A stretch of DNA of 64,000 nt from Elysia crispata (taxonomy: Eukaryota > Mollusca > Gastropoda > Plakobranchidae): the NCBI GenBank assembly GCA_033675545.1, contig JAWDGP010007228.1, positions 38,788 to 102,787 of the forward strand, read 5' to 3'. The position numbers were made by a program, and so were the translations under genes. Below are positions 37,514-51,286 of the stretch, one piece after another; position 1 is the first letter of the stretch; every line of letters starts with the position of its first letter. Below the pieces are notes generated by a model. It saw nothing but the letters and a program-made list of their open reading frames with translations, searched no databases and was not told the DNA's origin.

Positions 37514-38584
37514 TCAGGAGACTTTATTACAGAGCATTGATTGCATTGCGGATCTATATTTGCTGTTGTAGTTGTAGTAAATAAAGATGTTGACGGAGGC
37601 ATTGAAGAAAGAACAGGTCAAGCTGATTTGGGTACAGATGCCGAAGAGATAGCGGAACTTTTTGTCGTGATTAAACTCTGGATGGATGAGACGACCTGTA
37701 GAGTAGAGCAAGAACGGCAACTGTGACAGGATGAAAATGACACACACGAGAACTACAGACTGTACCACGTGAGTCTCTTTCACAGACATCTTATTTTTTA
37801 TGCCGTTGCCTTGTTCTCCCTGGACATCCGATCCGTTGATTGATATAGCTGCTGTAGAGCTAAACTTAGGTTTGGAAGATTGTCGAACTTTGGATGCCTC
37901 CATTAGTTTGAAACTTAAGGTCAAGACACAGACTATCATAATGATAAAAGCCATCCAGGGTAAAGATGTTCGATTTAGAGTATCATTGACAAGCACATTG
38001 GTAGGGCTGTTGTTTGTAACTAAGAAGGCGAAGGATTGGTTATTCACGGGATTTAGTTTTATCACAACAGAATGAATTGTCAACACGGGAATACGTAAAA
38101 GTATGGTTGAAATGAATAAAGCTATAATAGTTATTATTGTCCTTGATCTTGTGAACACAGATTTGAAATGAAGCGGCCATGCCACGCATGCGCAGCGCGT
38201 GACGCCTAAGAACACTGAGACATAGGCCGAAAAGTCGTAGAGCGTGAAGGCGGGCCAGTAGAACAAAAATGAAGTGATGCGTGCATCAAATTTCCAATCC
38301 CAGCCGGGGGCGAATTCCAGTATCAATACAGTTGCTAACCATGGAGTCATGAGCGCGAGAAAACAGCAATCTGATAGCGAGAGACTCAGCAACTGAATCG
38401 TGACGATGTCTTTCATGCCAGATTTCACAAACACTATGATATTGTTCATGTTTGATAGTATGCCAAAAGGAATAATAACTACCCAAAAGTATTCAAGGGT
38501 TTTAACAACTTTCACAAACTCCCTAAAATATGGAAATATAACGGGCTGCGAGGCTGCTATCGCCAGAGAACTGTTCGTTAACAT
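37514..38584 (-). CDS. Single-exon class A GPCR, gastropod chemosensory-receptor-like (copy 3)
   Basis: Intact 356-residue receptor from the ATG at 38,584. It shares with copies 1 and 2 the helix 3 block FLFYWPAFTLYDFSAYVSVF and the TRC motif (VTRC). It also shares the loop-2/helix-5 block SPTNVLVNDTLNRTSLPW, the helix 6 block VCVIFILSQLPFLLYST and NIFIYYNYNSKYR in helix 7. The N-terminus and helix 1 differ strongly (NSS near residue 4). The third intracellular loop is slightly longer and has different sequence. An in-frame AATAAA overlaps the last codons. No extended flank homology to blocks A and B was noticed, so this is an older duplicate. Same inferred sensory role; ligand unknown. Confidence 0.92.
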   Translation of the reverse strand: MLTNSSLAIAASQPVIFPYFREFVKVVKTLEYFWVVIIPFGILSNMNNIIVFVKSGMKDIVTIQLLSLSLSDCCFLALMTPWLATVLILEFAPGWDWKFDARITSFLFYWPAFTLYDFSAYVSVFLGVTRCACVAWPLHFKSVFTRSRTIITIIALFISTILLRIPVLTIHSVVIKLNPVNNQSFAFLVTNNSPTNVLVNDTLNRTSLPWMAFIIMIVCVLTLSFKLMEASKVRQSSKPKFSSTAAISINGSDVQGEQGNGIKNKMSVKETHVVQSVVLVCVIFILSQLPFLLYSTGRLIHPEFNHDKKFRYLFGICTQISLTCSFFNASVNIFIYYNYNSKYRSAMQSMLCNKVS

Positions 38585-38599
38585 CTTAATTTTTTTTTT

Positions 38600-40400
38600 T
38601 AATTTAGAAACCTTTATTTACCCTCATACTTATTGAGAAAGATATTTGTATAAAAGACATCGAAACAAGATAAGATTAATATTTTCTCTTCTCATACAAA
38701 CGAACGTTGCGAAGACAGAAACCAAAGTAAGCCAATGCATGTACCACAACACTATGAAATCGCAGAACAATTTTTCTTGTGTTGAAAGCAAAAATATCGG
38801 AACTAAATACACTTGTCACCCTTATGTAGGTGACATTACTAACTTAATAATTATATTCCTAACAAAGGTAATTTTTGGGGGAGTTAGTTTCATCATCATA
38901 AGTATCCTATCGTATAACTTTCCTCACTGACATTTTCAGAAAATGTTGAACCAGGCTTTAGATTTGAATAATTCTGAAACAAAATATTTCACTGGATTCA
39001 TAAACTGACATTTCTTTTACCCTGATTACCGTCATTGTGTCTTTTTGCAAACAAAATTAATGTTCACAGAAATACAACTAGAAGTGTTAATGTGTTAATA
39101 TGTTTACTGACAGCACTATTTCCCTGCCTTTTCCTTAGAACAGCTTTTCTTTGATGAGCTTAAATTGTACCTATAAGCCAATTTTGAAAGTAAAGAGAAT
39201 TTAAGTCACATCTCTTTTATCTTTTTAAACTATGATTATTACAAATTATTGAACTCCTATCTTGAGTCCCTTTATTAGTGAGGTTGTATTTGACTTGAGT
39301 GAGAACTTTCGTCATTAAAGGGTTTTTCTTACTTCACATCATTTTAGGAAACCAACGGCGTTAATGTACTTCAAGATTGGGAATAATCGAAGGTATTTAG
39401 TTTGTCATGGCCAGGAAAGTTCACTCAGTGCGTATATAATAATGTGTACATTTCAGAATAATGGTATATTAAATGGTCCTGTTTGCGACAGTTTTACATT
39501 TCACATCTGCGGTACTATGTGTGCAAAGACAATAATTATGTGCTTTGTTATTATTATAACAACTTTTTATGTAAAAGAACTCGTCTCCTCCTAGTCTTTA
39601 CAAATATTATTTTCACAATCTATTGAAATTGATTTAGAATGTTGAAAATTATCAGGCACCTGACAGCAACTGCCGTTGTTTTTTTTCGGGGGAGAGGGGT
39701 GGGGGGTGAGGTTATTTGTTGTTTTGCCTCTATTTAAAGAGCTTTTTAGTTTTAGTCGCTGCCTATTTATATAATGAAAGACATGGTCTCGGTGATCATG
39801 GCGGTGATCACGGTCTAATTATGTCAGCCTGAATGTCATTAGGTTTTGAATTTTTTTTCACTCTTTACGTTTGCAAACTCGAAGTCTAAGCAGAATATTT
39901 AATCTAGAACTCATGGTGAAAACAAATTTAGTCGTTAAACTATTTTGGCCTTATATTTATAGTGATGAAATCTAATTTCTTTTTTTTTTTAAAGAGGCAA
40001 TCTGCTGGATTCAGAAGAGTCTAGTAGTGTCTCATGCTTCGGTTCTGAAAATAAATTTCTTTTCCCGCCTTACAATCTTGCGGTCGATTTTTTGTGGACT
40101 ACCGGTAACTTTTAATCCACCAAATTTTTCCTTCTCACTCTTGGTTTGCTTATCATTTTGCAGACAGACAAAATTTCTAATATTATTTCTCTGATGTTTT
40201 ATTTTAGTAGCATAAAATATTTTTTTAAAAACTTTTTTTTCGATAGAAAATGCATGTAATCACTATGGTCTGCGAGAAAAAAAAAGAGAACGAGTTCTTT
40301 AAAAAAAATTTTTTTAAGTATCAAAATTTAACTACTTGGAGGAAAATTCAAATCTAACCATAGGTTTGCTTATTGTGGTGTTAAGCTGAAGATGAATCTA
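38600..40400. other. Intergenic, no gene recognised
   Basis: AT-rich sequence. A G-rich tract (GGGGG, GGGG and GGGGGG runs) sits at about 39,688-39,712. Frames of 76-94 codons here show no family features. Confidence 0.45.
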
Positions 40401-40499
40401 GTGAGGAGGGATGGAAATGGGCAACTGTCATTCTATCCCGACCTCTCTACACCTCAGTTTCTATCTGTATGTCTGTTTGTCTGACTGTCAGTTTGTCAG

Positions 40500-40740
40500 T
40501 CTGAATCTTTATCTGCCTCTCTCACTCTTTGTCGCTTTCTCTCTCTCCCTCTCTCTCTCTCTCTCGCTCTCTCTCGCTCTCTCTCCCCCTCGCTCTCTCT
40601 CTCTCGCTCTCTCTTTCTCTCTCTCGCTCTCTCTTTCTCTCTCCCTCTCTCTCTCTCGCTCTCTCTCTCTATCTCTCTCTCTTTCTCTCTCGCTTTCTTT
40701 GCTCTCCCTCTCTTTCTCTCTATATATTTCTCTTTCTTTT
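40500..40740. repeat. Imperfect CT-rich microsatellite
   Basis: CT units interrupted by TTT, CCC and CG. Long Ser-Leu or Arg-Glu frames across it are artefacts. Confidence 0.95.
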
Positions 40741-41239
40741 TTCTGTGTCTCCGAACAACTCATTCATACCAGTCCTTCAATACAGTTGTTGTTTTTTTGT
40801 TTTGTTTTGTTTTTTGTTTCTTAACCCTTCCATTCCTTTTTATATTTATTTTGCCACTTATATAACGTCATTTCATTCTTTATCAACAATTCTATTCTAG
40901 TCGCTTATTATATAGTTTTTGTTGACCTGTGTGTACCTATTAATCTTTTATATTTGCTTCAAAAATCTTGTAAAAACTTATGCATATCAATTAATCTGGT
41001 GTTCCTTGCTTGCGATATCATGTTTTATAGATTAAAGTGCATCTATTATTCTCTTGTTCTAATATCGATTATGTATATTTTTTTAAATCAAATTTGCTTG
41101 CCATATCATATAGTAAACATTTGTCAAGTATAATTTGAAAGTCATCATAAATTAATTTTAGGCATGTGGCCTTTATCTCTCTGTACTTCTATGGACTTTC
41201 GTGTGACACTGCTATATATCCTGCTTATAGACCTATATG

Positions 41240-41276
<37 letters not shown>

Positions 41277-42100
41277 ATTTATCCGTTGTACCTTAATTGT
41301 GATATTGTATTGGTAGGCATTTCTTTGTTTTAATCTGCTGTTATCTTCTTGTGGTGTGGGGTTTATAAATTTATGCTCATTTATTTGTTTGTTAACTTTG
41401 TTCTTAAATGATATAAACTTTTGCTAAGTCTTGCATGCATCGCTTTGTTTTACTTTTTCAAAGAGTAGTATTTTACCTGTTCTTGCGTATAACATATATG
41501 TATAAGGTGTAATAAAGGGCCAAACAATTTTATTTTGTAATGATTAAATGGTTTATATGACTTTTCAAAGAAAATTTAAAACCCGTAAGTTTTATTTACC
41601 TTTGTTACGGTGAGCTTCTCAAGCTATGCCAAGAAACCCTCCAGTCAGTCAATTTCAGTGCTTTGATTCGCTAGTCTATTCTTACTTTTATTCTGAAGAG
41701 ATTTTGATATTTCTGACGTAATAAAATTGTTGCGCTTCAGTGCATGAAACCTGTTGATAGGAAAAAATTCCCTAGAATTCCCAAGAATTTTTTTTTTATA
41801 CTTTCCACGCAGGTAATCCATATTTTTAACCAATTAGACAAACAGAGCAAGTTATAAAAATAACTTTTGTAGCCATTTTTAGAATGAAGAAAGTCTTTTT
41901 ATTTCACCAGCGACCTCTTAGTTTTCAAAAGCAATGAAATGTCTAGAGAGCGTTGTACAGATTCCTGAACTGGTACCGGAAAGACGAGATTTCACATCCA
42001 CTCGCTCCATAGTGTAAACGTAACGTTGCGTTTTTATCTGGGTTATAGGAACAAATCAAAAAGATTACCTCAAAATCATTTCAATCTATCACACACAAAT
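40741..42100. other. Intergenic, no gene recognised
   Basis: AT-rich sequence with a TA run at about 41,238-41,274. Nothing coding is visible. Confidence 0.45.
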
Positions 42101-42109
42101 ATTCTATAG

Positions 42110-42430
42110 ATTTTTACTATTATGTGCCTCAGGCACGCATGCAAGGGTTTCTTTTGTTCGATTTTTGTTCGATATAGCCCGCCCACAGGATTGGATCTCA
42201 GGCTTTTCAACAGCGGCAGTGAAAAGGTGAAATCCGGAACTCATCTTCCGACGGTGTAAAGGCTCGAACCTGCGATTCTTCTTTTTCTGACTTCCCGTGA
42301 CACTGGTAGTCTGTCAAATCTGGAGTCCGGTGGCTCTGACAAACTCCAATGTTTGGAGCAGGTTTTGTTCAGTGCCAATGAGTTTCTCATAGAGGGTTGT
42401 GGGTTGCGGCCAATTCTGTTTTCTTAGTTC
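42110..42430 (-). mobile_element. Possible tRNA-derived SINE
   Basis: On the minus strand a B-box-like GGTTCGAGCC lies near 42,262-42,271, with TACCAGTG as a weak A-box candidate upstream. The whole patch is more GC-rich than its surroundings, with a tail running to about 42,110. The box match is imperfect. Confidence 0.35.
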
Positions 42431-42949
42431 TGAGGAACCCATGGAAGCTGGAAAACATGTTCATAAGAATAGTTTAGATAGAGCTGCCCTTTCAAGTTTC
42501 TTAAATTCATGATGTATGTGGGCTATCAATACAAGGCCATATCAGTAATTATCAACACGCTGACACGCTGTTACAACTCACTATAAGTAAACTTTACCGA
42601 GCGACGAAAAATCTCTGCAATTTTAAAAATGACCACGGTGCAAGTTGGGTCTATGAAATGCTTATATAGAGTAAAGACAAGAGCAGCATGTTTGTCTTTC
42701 GAGTTGGTTGATAGAGTAAAATAAACCATCTGCAGTAAAGTTCAAAACCTTTTATTCAAGCCCCATGAGCAGAAGGTTGAGTGCGGATATAGCAGCTCTA
42801 ATATCTTCTTGTAATTTTCATTTGTAGTTATTAGATTTGTGTCCAAAATATTAAGCGTACAAGCCTAATGCCTCTGAACCACTGGCCTGTTTAGATACAT
42901 TTAAATTGGAACATAAAAGCCTTTCATTCGTATATTTTGTTTTATTACC

Positions 42950-43180
<231 letters not shown>

Positions 43181-43439
43181 ATATGTATATATATACACAC
43201 ACACATACACGTTTGATTAGTATTGAGGATATTAAGCGTTTGGAAGCAATGTTGAATCAAAGTAAATTAAGCAAGAGGCATAATAAGTGTTTTTTTTTTC
43301 TATTCGATTACCGGTACCGACAAAATGTATGGACGTTGAGGTTCTTATCAAATTTCCATTAAATCAACCTCGTTCAACATGAACATCCTGAGCCAGAGAG
43401 CTAATAATTAATAGTCAAAAACAAATTTCCCTGTCTGTC

Positions 43440-43650
<211 letters not shown>

Positions 43651-43934
43651 ATATTTTACTGGAAACGTCAAAAGAGAAAAAAATATAGGGGAAAAAAAGC
43701 ATTATGAATGATTTTAGTTCTTTTTGTGACGCTTTAAATTTTTCGCAAATTAATAATACTTGGTGAAATGTTTTTGGTTTGATTCTCATAAAAAAGAATA
43801 CTTTATAATATATCTAAATTTATTATTATGTCTTCATTTTTTTTTCTATAGAGGCAGAAAGCCCGTCACGACTTCATTAATCTGTCATTACCTCTCATCT
43901 CCTGAAGTTGTGATTATTTCTGAAAAAAAGGCAG

Positions 43935-44440
<506 letters not shown>

Positions 44441-45217
44441 CTCTCTCTGTTCATCCCCTTTTCTCTCGAATGTATCAAAAGGATAGGGAATAAATTAGTT
44501 CTCTTTCACGAAACCGTCAGATCTGGCCAAGGAATTAAGGAATTTTTTTTTTCCATCGTCCTTTCATAGAACAGCTTGTTTTCATTCCTGGTCAATAATC
44601 AGTGTAACTACCTTTTAGTCAGATGTATTGCTGTCTTTCAAAGCAAACAAAGCAGGGCTCTCATTTTTCATTTCCTGGAACAGCTCAAGTAAATGATGTC
44701 TGTATAACCTGTGTTGAAAATTAGGCGATCTCGAAATATGATACATGAGTAATAGCAATTGAAACGTATAAAAGCAAAAGTGCTTTACACTCCTTCATGT
44801 AAAAATATTAGAGTAAAGCAGCAAGGGCCTATTTTAGGACAACGATAGTACATTTCACAACAGTATAATCACAGCAAATCTATGTTATGATCATCCGTTT
44901 TCTTTTTTTTTTTTTTTTCGGTCTTCAAACGACCAGGTCATCATACTATCAGAGCCAAAAACTAAACAGGTTCTTTTCTTTTTTCTTTCGACAATATTCA
45001 AACTCGAAATAAAACTGCGAATCTGCGAAATATTTTTTAATGAAAGTTATTACTGCGCTTTCGGCATGACTTTCATCCACCTGATCTGAGGCCCTCGCAT
45101 TTTTTGGACTGATTATCATAAAAGTTCCAGTTGATGAATCTTAGGCTTTGAGTCAACTGTTTTGACAGTGAACAAAAGTAAGTGATGGCTGAATGTTAAT
45201 ATCTTATTTTCTTTGAC
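44441..45217. other. Upstream region of the SMB-domain gene
   Basis: AT-rich sequence with a poly-T tract near 44,905-44,920. No TATA box or clear promoter could be singled out. Confidence 0.4.
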
Positions 45218-47587
45218 ATGGAGGTTTTCAAAGGGATAACAATATTGTTGCTAACCGAAAATGTGATAAATTCTGTTTTGACGTATAACTTAGCGCTATC
45301 TACTCCCCCGTTGTGCTCTCGGCATACAGAGGAGGCTAGGACAGTTTCTGGGAAGTCACTTGAAGTTGATGCCTTTGTTACGGACCAATACTTAGCAACA
45401 AAGATCAAATTTCTAGAGACAACAGAATCTTCATCTAACTACGATGAACATGCATTTACAACTGGCGGAGTTACCAATTCAACTCAAATGGCTACACAAC
45501 AAGAACCAAACTGTACAAAAGCAGACAGCAATGACACCAAGACATCTCTACCTTGTTGGATTCAAGAACCCATTGACACCACAAGAGAAATCGGGGTGAA
45601 GGATGCATTTTCACAAAATAGGTCTAAAGAAAGAGACTATAAAAACGATCGCAGTATTGAGGGCCTAGTCACAAGCCAGGCTGATTCATCCAACCGGGAA
45701 GAGTTTGCTACAGTTCGTGTAAATACTATCCCAAGTACACCGTTTGGTTTTTCTGCCGGACTGTCCTTGGATCAGAGATTGGAGTTTACCTGTCGAGGCA
45801 GATGTGGCCAGAGAATAGCCCTTCCTTGCGGCTGTAGCGCTAGTTGTGTCGTGTACGGGACCTGCTGTAGAGACATGTCACACGATTGTCCCCAAATCGT
45901 ACAGGAAGGTCACGCCAGGTTCGGGCATCTCCTTACATCTGATGTTATTTGTGACGAGGCATTAATCTATAGAATTGTGTCATGTCCGCTTTTGAATAAG
46001 AAACAAGAAAGTCCACAGCAAATCGATTCGCCAATGCTAGAACAAAATCATAACAGCAATCTTCTTAATAGTTTGTTAAACCAAAGCGGTCAGGACTCAA
46101 CACAGAGCCCCTCTAGCTTTACTCTGCTCTCTAGAATTTCTCCTCAATCAGACGATCGTTTGAAAGCCAAGATCATTGAGAGGTTAAATAAAGCATTGGT
46201 CTTTTCTGCACCTATCACAGACACAAACTCTGGTTTCACCTTCGTAAACAAGAGTATCTACGATTGTCACAACATGCCCAACGCTTCTCCGGTCACTTGG
46301 TCGCTCAGGCTGGATTACAGTTTTGAAACCCCATCGAGTCTTGAGGATTTAGTGCCCTTGCTAAGAGCAGACAACAGATATACACCAATGTTCAACCAGC
46401 AGATACTTATCCCCCATCTGTGTCAACGTGATGTTGTCCGTACGTGCAAAGGCTCAAGGGATGAAGACTTTAAAGAAAAATGCCAAAATAGCACTGCTAT
46501 TGTGTATTCCAACCTTGAAATGCCATTATATTACGCCAATCAATTTTGTGCTTACTGCAATGAAGGCCGACATTATGGCCTCAGACTTCTAGAGGCGAAC
46601 CAGGTACTTATTAAGAGTATAGACTTACACCTGTTGATGTCACTCTCCACGGACGGAGTGTACAAACTCAAGACTGTTAAGGGAACGTCTCGAATTACTT
46701 TGTCGTGGGTCGGAGCTCAGTGCACTATCCCTGAAGCACCAGCAGAGAAGAAGGCTTCTCCCGAACATGGCGACAAGACGTGCGTCGTCCAGTGCGAGGG
46801 AAAGGATTTTACCCGCAGGCCTGATGGAATGTGTAAAGCCCCTCACTCAGCACTTTTTGCTATAGACGAGGATGGTCTGACCCCATTTTGTCCTGCGGTA
46901 GTTTCTCGATTCGCAAACTTTGTCTCCTGCGGATTGAAGCTCCTGTCAGTTGGCATGAAAAACGCAGATTTCCACACCCCGACAGTTTCGATTCTGCTTG
47001 ACCCTAGAATCAAGAAAACCTTGTACGTGGCCACTCTTTACATGGACTTGATAAACCTACCAAATAATATGTTGATGTCTGATTTGTTCAAAGACTTTCT
47101 CAAAAACTTTAATTCACTCGCTATTTTAGCAAAGTCCTTTAAAGATTTAAGATCATCGCACGATCCTTGTGTCAGAAGAGAAGATGAAACAGAACTTGCC
47201 AGTCTTAATGATGCGACAATTAACTTAAAGTCCCTAGATGACGCACTAGGCATGTACTTATACAATGAAACGAAAGAATTACATTGGGTTGCAGCTGACA
47301 AACAGAATGCGTCTACTATGTGTGCTAGCACCTTTTTCGTGCACAAAAATGAAACATTTCCCATAAAGCCCTTTTACTTGTTAATATGCGCCAACGTTAG
47401 CGATTTTGAGCTTTCTGCGGAGATTAAACAAGTGCTCCGTGGCTCTAAATGTTTTGATTATCTGAAGGCGAGCCCACCACTCAACAATGGTAGGCCTAGC
47501 TGGCGGCTTACAAATATTCCCGCATACATGTCGATCGTCACATGTCATATCGCCACTATGCTGTTTCTCTACCGACACTCTTTTTGA
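45218..47587 (+). CDS. Somatomedin-B domain ectodomain protein, likely truncated 7TM receptor
   Basis: Intronless ORF of 789 codons. The N-terminus has only a weak hydrophobic stretch, so a signal peptide is uncertain. Residues 45-180 are Ser/Thr/Asn-rich and probably glycosylated. A complete somatomedin B knot follows, with eight cysteines at 192, 196, 204, 206, 210, 216, 217 and 224. The rest is a large cysteine-containing extracellular region with the motif RRPDGMCKAPHSALFAIDEDG, cut here to its core RPDGMCK, about residue 532. This arrangement recalls large molluscan receptors in which the ectodomain leads into a secretin/adhesion-type seven-helix domain. Here the frame stops about 20 residues into the first hydrophobic segment (IPAYMSIVTCHIATMLFLY), and no seven-helix coding sequence was found downstream before 51.7 kb. 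It may be a secreted or tail-anchored derivative, or a pseudogene. The family link is from memory of sequence style. Confidence 0.8.
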   Translation: MEVFKGITILLLTENVINSVLTYNLALSTPPLCSRHTEEARTVSGKSLEVDAFVTDQYLATKIKFLETTESSSNYDEHAFTTGGVTNSTQMATQQEPNCTKADSNDTKTSLPCWIQEPIDTTREIGVKDAFSQNRSKERDYKNDRSIEGLVTSQADSSNREEFATVRVNTIPSTPFGFSAGLSLDQRLEFTCRGRCGQRIALPCGCSASCVVYGTCCRDMSHDCPQIVQEGHARFGHLLTSDVICDEALIYRIVSCPLLNKKQESPQQIDSPMLEQNHNSNLLNSLLNQSGQDSTQSPSSFTLLSRISPQSDDRLKAKIIERLNKALVFSAPITDTNSGFTFVNKSIYDCHNMPNASPVTWSLRLDYSFETPSSLEDLVPLLRADNRYTPMFNQQILIPHLCQRDVVRTCKGSRDEDFKEKCQNSTAIVYSNLEMPLYYANQFCAYCNEGRHYGLRLLEANQVLIKSIDLHLLMSLSTDGVYKLKTVKGTSRITLSWVGAQCTIPEAPAEKKASPEHGDKTCVVQCEGKDFTRRPDGMCKAPHSALFAIDEDGLTPFCPAVVSRFANFVSCGLKLLSVGMKNADFHTPTVSILLDPRIKKTLYVATLYMDLINLPNNMLMSDLFKDFLKNFNSLAILAKSFKDLRSSHDPCVRREDETELASLNDATINLKSLDDALGMYLYNETKELHWVAADKQNASTMCASTFFVHKNETFPIKPFYLLICANVSDFELSAEIKQVLRGSKCFDYLKASPPLNNGRPSWRLTNIPAYMSIVTCHIATMLFLYRHSF

Positions 47588-47746
47588 AAGACTAAGTCGA
47601 GGAAAGACTGTGAGTTTAAGTTAAATAAATAGATGAAATCATCGTAAGAAAGACAAAGAGAGCCCTTTTAATCATTATTAGGATGATCCATTCTGTTGGA
47701 AAATACGAGGAGAAGAAAAAATTCTGTCGTGTTGTGGCATATCTTT

Positions 47747-47752
47747 AATAAA
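47747..47752 (+). terminator. Polyadenylation signal after the SMB-domain gene
   Basis: AATAAA 160 bp downstream of the stop, followed by a T/G-containing stretch (AACTTTGTTG). It suggests that the transcript really ends here rather than continuing to a receptor core. Confidence 0.45.
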
Positions 47753-47759
47753 ACTTTGT

Positions 47760-48430
47760 TGAATTAAAATTTTCTTATTTTCAGACCTAAGCGCTTAAAG
47801 ATATTTTGAGTTCAATTTGCCCATAATTTACTTAACACTGTCTTACAATTATTCCTTTGAGTGATCAGAAATTCTCTTTATTGGCTAAATTTTTTTCCAT
47901 TCCTTTAGCACCTTAAAGAATCTGCTTTAGGACCAATCAATTTTTTTTCTTGTTTTTTATTGTTGACGTTATTAGTGTACCAATAAGCTATCTTTAACCT
48001 CTTAAATTGTTTTTTTTCCAAATTTTTATGGCTCGATCTGAAGCATATCACAATAAATGTCAGTAAAAAAAATCAATCTTGATCTCGTCGTTGAGTCTAA
48101 CTGCTGTAAATATCTAAGCTCTAGATCTAGAATATATGTCCAAGTACCTTTTTTTTAGATTCTGTACTTAGATCTTCTCACATGTAGATAGCCCTATATT
48201 TTAGACAATTTTAGAACTGCCGCCGGCTACATTGAGGCCTACTTTCAGTGTTATTTCTGTCATCTCTGCTCAGCTGTGTTTACATGAAGTAGTCCGCACA
48301 TTTACTTTTTTTTCTTTTAGGAAAATAATGTTTTTGCCTTTTATTTTTCAAAAATACCTATTGCGTCCAACTTCAGTGTTAAGGGCAATTTACAGCTTAT
48401 CATTTTTGGCATTTTTAAGTGCTCGCTTAG
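47760..48430. other. Intergenic, no gene recognised
   Basis: AT-rich with a TCTAGATC patch near 48,115-48,135. Confidence 0.45.
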
Positions 48431-48439
48431 ATGGTAATT

Positions 48440-48919
<480 letters not shown>

Positions 48920-48949
48920 AGATATTATTATCCGAAGGAAAATTTATAA

Positions 48950-51280
48950 AAATTTAAAGTAGAGAAATATTTTGAGGACTTTTTAATATCAATATGAAAT
49001 ATAAATTTTGATTCTCGTAATTTGATGTCAAAGCATCATGTACTGCAAGGGCTAACGAATGAGAGTTTCCAGGTTTTTTTCCATAAATTTTATTGGAATG
49101 TGCATACTATTTTTTTAATATAATTTAATTCTTTATGGTTTGAAAAAATATCACCACACGCATAGAAATCCAAACAAATTTTAAGCTTCGCATCTTTTTC
49201 TTTGTCAGCTTGTATTCGATGTTAAATTTCATGATATAAAAGTTTCTTTCGAACAAGATGAGTTCTTCGCCTTGGTTTTTACATGATGTTAAAGTGAATG
49301 AATACAGTGAGCAGGTTTTGATGATTGTGATAGTGCTAGCAGTAGGTTAATACAGATAATGGGAATGGGAATGGCAATTATAGATATGCAGCTTTTATTC
49401 AGAACGTATGAATACCTAGATAGACGTATTAAAGATATAGTACTTTAGTATATTATGTACTCATTCAATTATGTTATCGGTTGAAAGCACTGCTGTAAAC
49501 ACAGTGCGTTGGTTTACTCTAATACCGCACGACAGTGGCTAAATCTACCTTGTTTGTTATTCCTTTCAACAATTTTCAGCTATCTTATAACGACAGACTT
49601 TTGAGAGAGTAGTAACACAAAAAATGTTCCCTATGAAATATGAATGGAGCATATAAATAAATATAAGTTACATGACGTTCTTGGATGCAGAAAAGATAAA
49701 TTAATGGTGACGAATAAATCACTTCCCACTTCTAATTTAAATATTTGGGAAAATAAAAAACAAAATTTAAAAAAATTATTGAAAAAACACTTACGGAAAA
49801 TTAGACTTAGCTGTGATTTTAATACACAGCTTTAAACAACTAGCGAACATTAAGCTCATGTATTACTAATAGTTGTGTTGCAATAAATTTTGAGCCTACA
49901 TTGATATGATAAATAATGAGCAGCTTACGCAGCTGAAAGTGATCATTTGCATTCGTCTTGGGGCTCTTACAGACTTATTGCTTTGAAAGGAAGCAGATTC
50001 AGAACTTTTTTATTGAATCGAAGACAAGAATAGTATACATGTACTGTGAGAAAGCTGCCAATGTGTTACTGAGATGAAAATCTTCAGCTCTTTCTTTTGA
50101 AAGGTACTATGATGTCATGAGCATGCTTGCTGCCCATAGGGTAAACACGCATTAAGGAATTATAATTATTCTTAGACAAATGGTGATCAGTTATGAGCAG
50201 ATGTGTACCACTTTCCTAATCGATCAATTTGTACCATCGAGACAGAATACGTCCGAGAGCGTCTCTGAAATAAGTCTGGAAATTTAATCAACTTCGCTAT
50301 AGTTCCAACAATATGTGTGTTGTCTCTTCTTTATATCAGTTTCAATGAAAAGCGTTAATATTACCTTGAATTAAGAAAAACACATAAAGAAACATGAAAC
50401 AAAGACCAGTGATGGTTTTCCATTGCTTGTTTGATACATTTCATTATTTAATTCTTTGCGAATTGAGTTATAGAACTTTTTTTCCAAAAGGACACCAAAT
50501 ATGTGTAGCTCACATAGTAAAGTATCGGACAGAAATTTAGGATGCCTGGGTTTTATTACTGGCAGGACTGAATGGTGTCAAGCTCGAATCTCAAAAAAAA
50601 GCCACCATATCCTTAAAAGCTCATATGATGAACTTATCAGACATAAACAAACAAAACATTTGGTCTTATAAATTCTTGTCATTTCAAAGAGAGTTAAGGC
50701 AGCAAGTGAGACTCCAAATGCGATTCAATATCTACATTGAACTGGAGCATGTAAAGATTTTCATTTCGCAGATCTCAGAACTAAAGATTGGCAGCTATTT
50801 TTCACTCTCAGAAGTTTCATACTGAAGCTCCATCAAAGTTCATGAGGTTTATATTTTCTGTTCATATTTCTCTTTATTTAAACTATTCACTTTCACTCCA
50901 GACCCAGCCCTTGATCTATTTGTACTTATACATCTCTATCAACCTATTAGAGAGAAAAAAAGATTTACAATCTTAACATATTATTATTACTCTAGTAATA
51001 TCAACTTATTTTATTAAGTACTTCCTATGAGATTTGTATTCAAGACGTATTAACTATGTAGTGAAATAGAGAACAAAGAAGGGGAATAACTCATTAACAG
51101 TTTAATTTTAAGAGCGTTCATGACATCCATTGCGAATTCATAATGCAGAACACTCAAGAAAGTTAGGGGAAGGGACAGAAAACATCAAAACATGGATAGA
51201 ACTAACAAAAGAGTGAATAAGTGAGTCAGTGAGAGAGTGAAGTAACTAGCACGACATCGATATGTGCTTTATAGCAAAGA
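48950..51280. other. Intergenic, no gene recognised
   Basis: AT-rich. The frames at 49,644-49,835, 50,625-50,825 and 50,788-50,976 have no recognisable features. Confidence 0.5.
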
Positions 51281-51286
51281 TTTATT
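51281..51286 (-). terminator. Candidate polyadenylation signal of ZMYND12
   Basis: Minus-strand AATAAA about 480 bp past the stop. Confidence 0.35.

Noticed and set aside
39688..39712. G-quadruplex candidate
   Set aside because: Only three runs of three or more G are separated by loops, so a standard four-run quadruplex is not met.
46640..47578. Minus-strand frames within the SMB-domain gene
   Set aside because: They are antisense shadows of a long, domain-supported plus-strand ORF.
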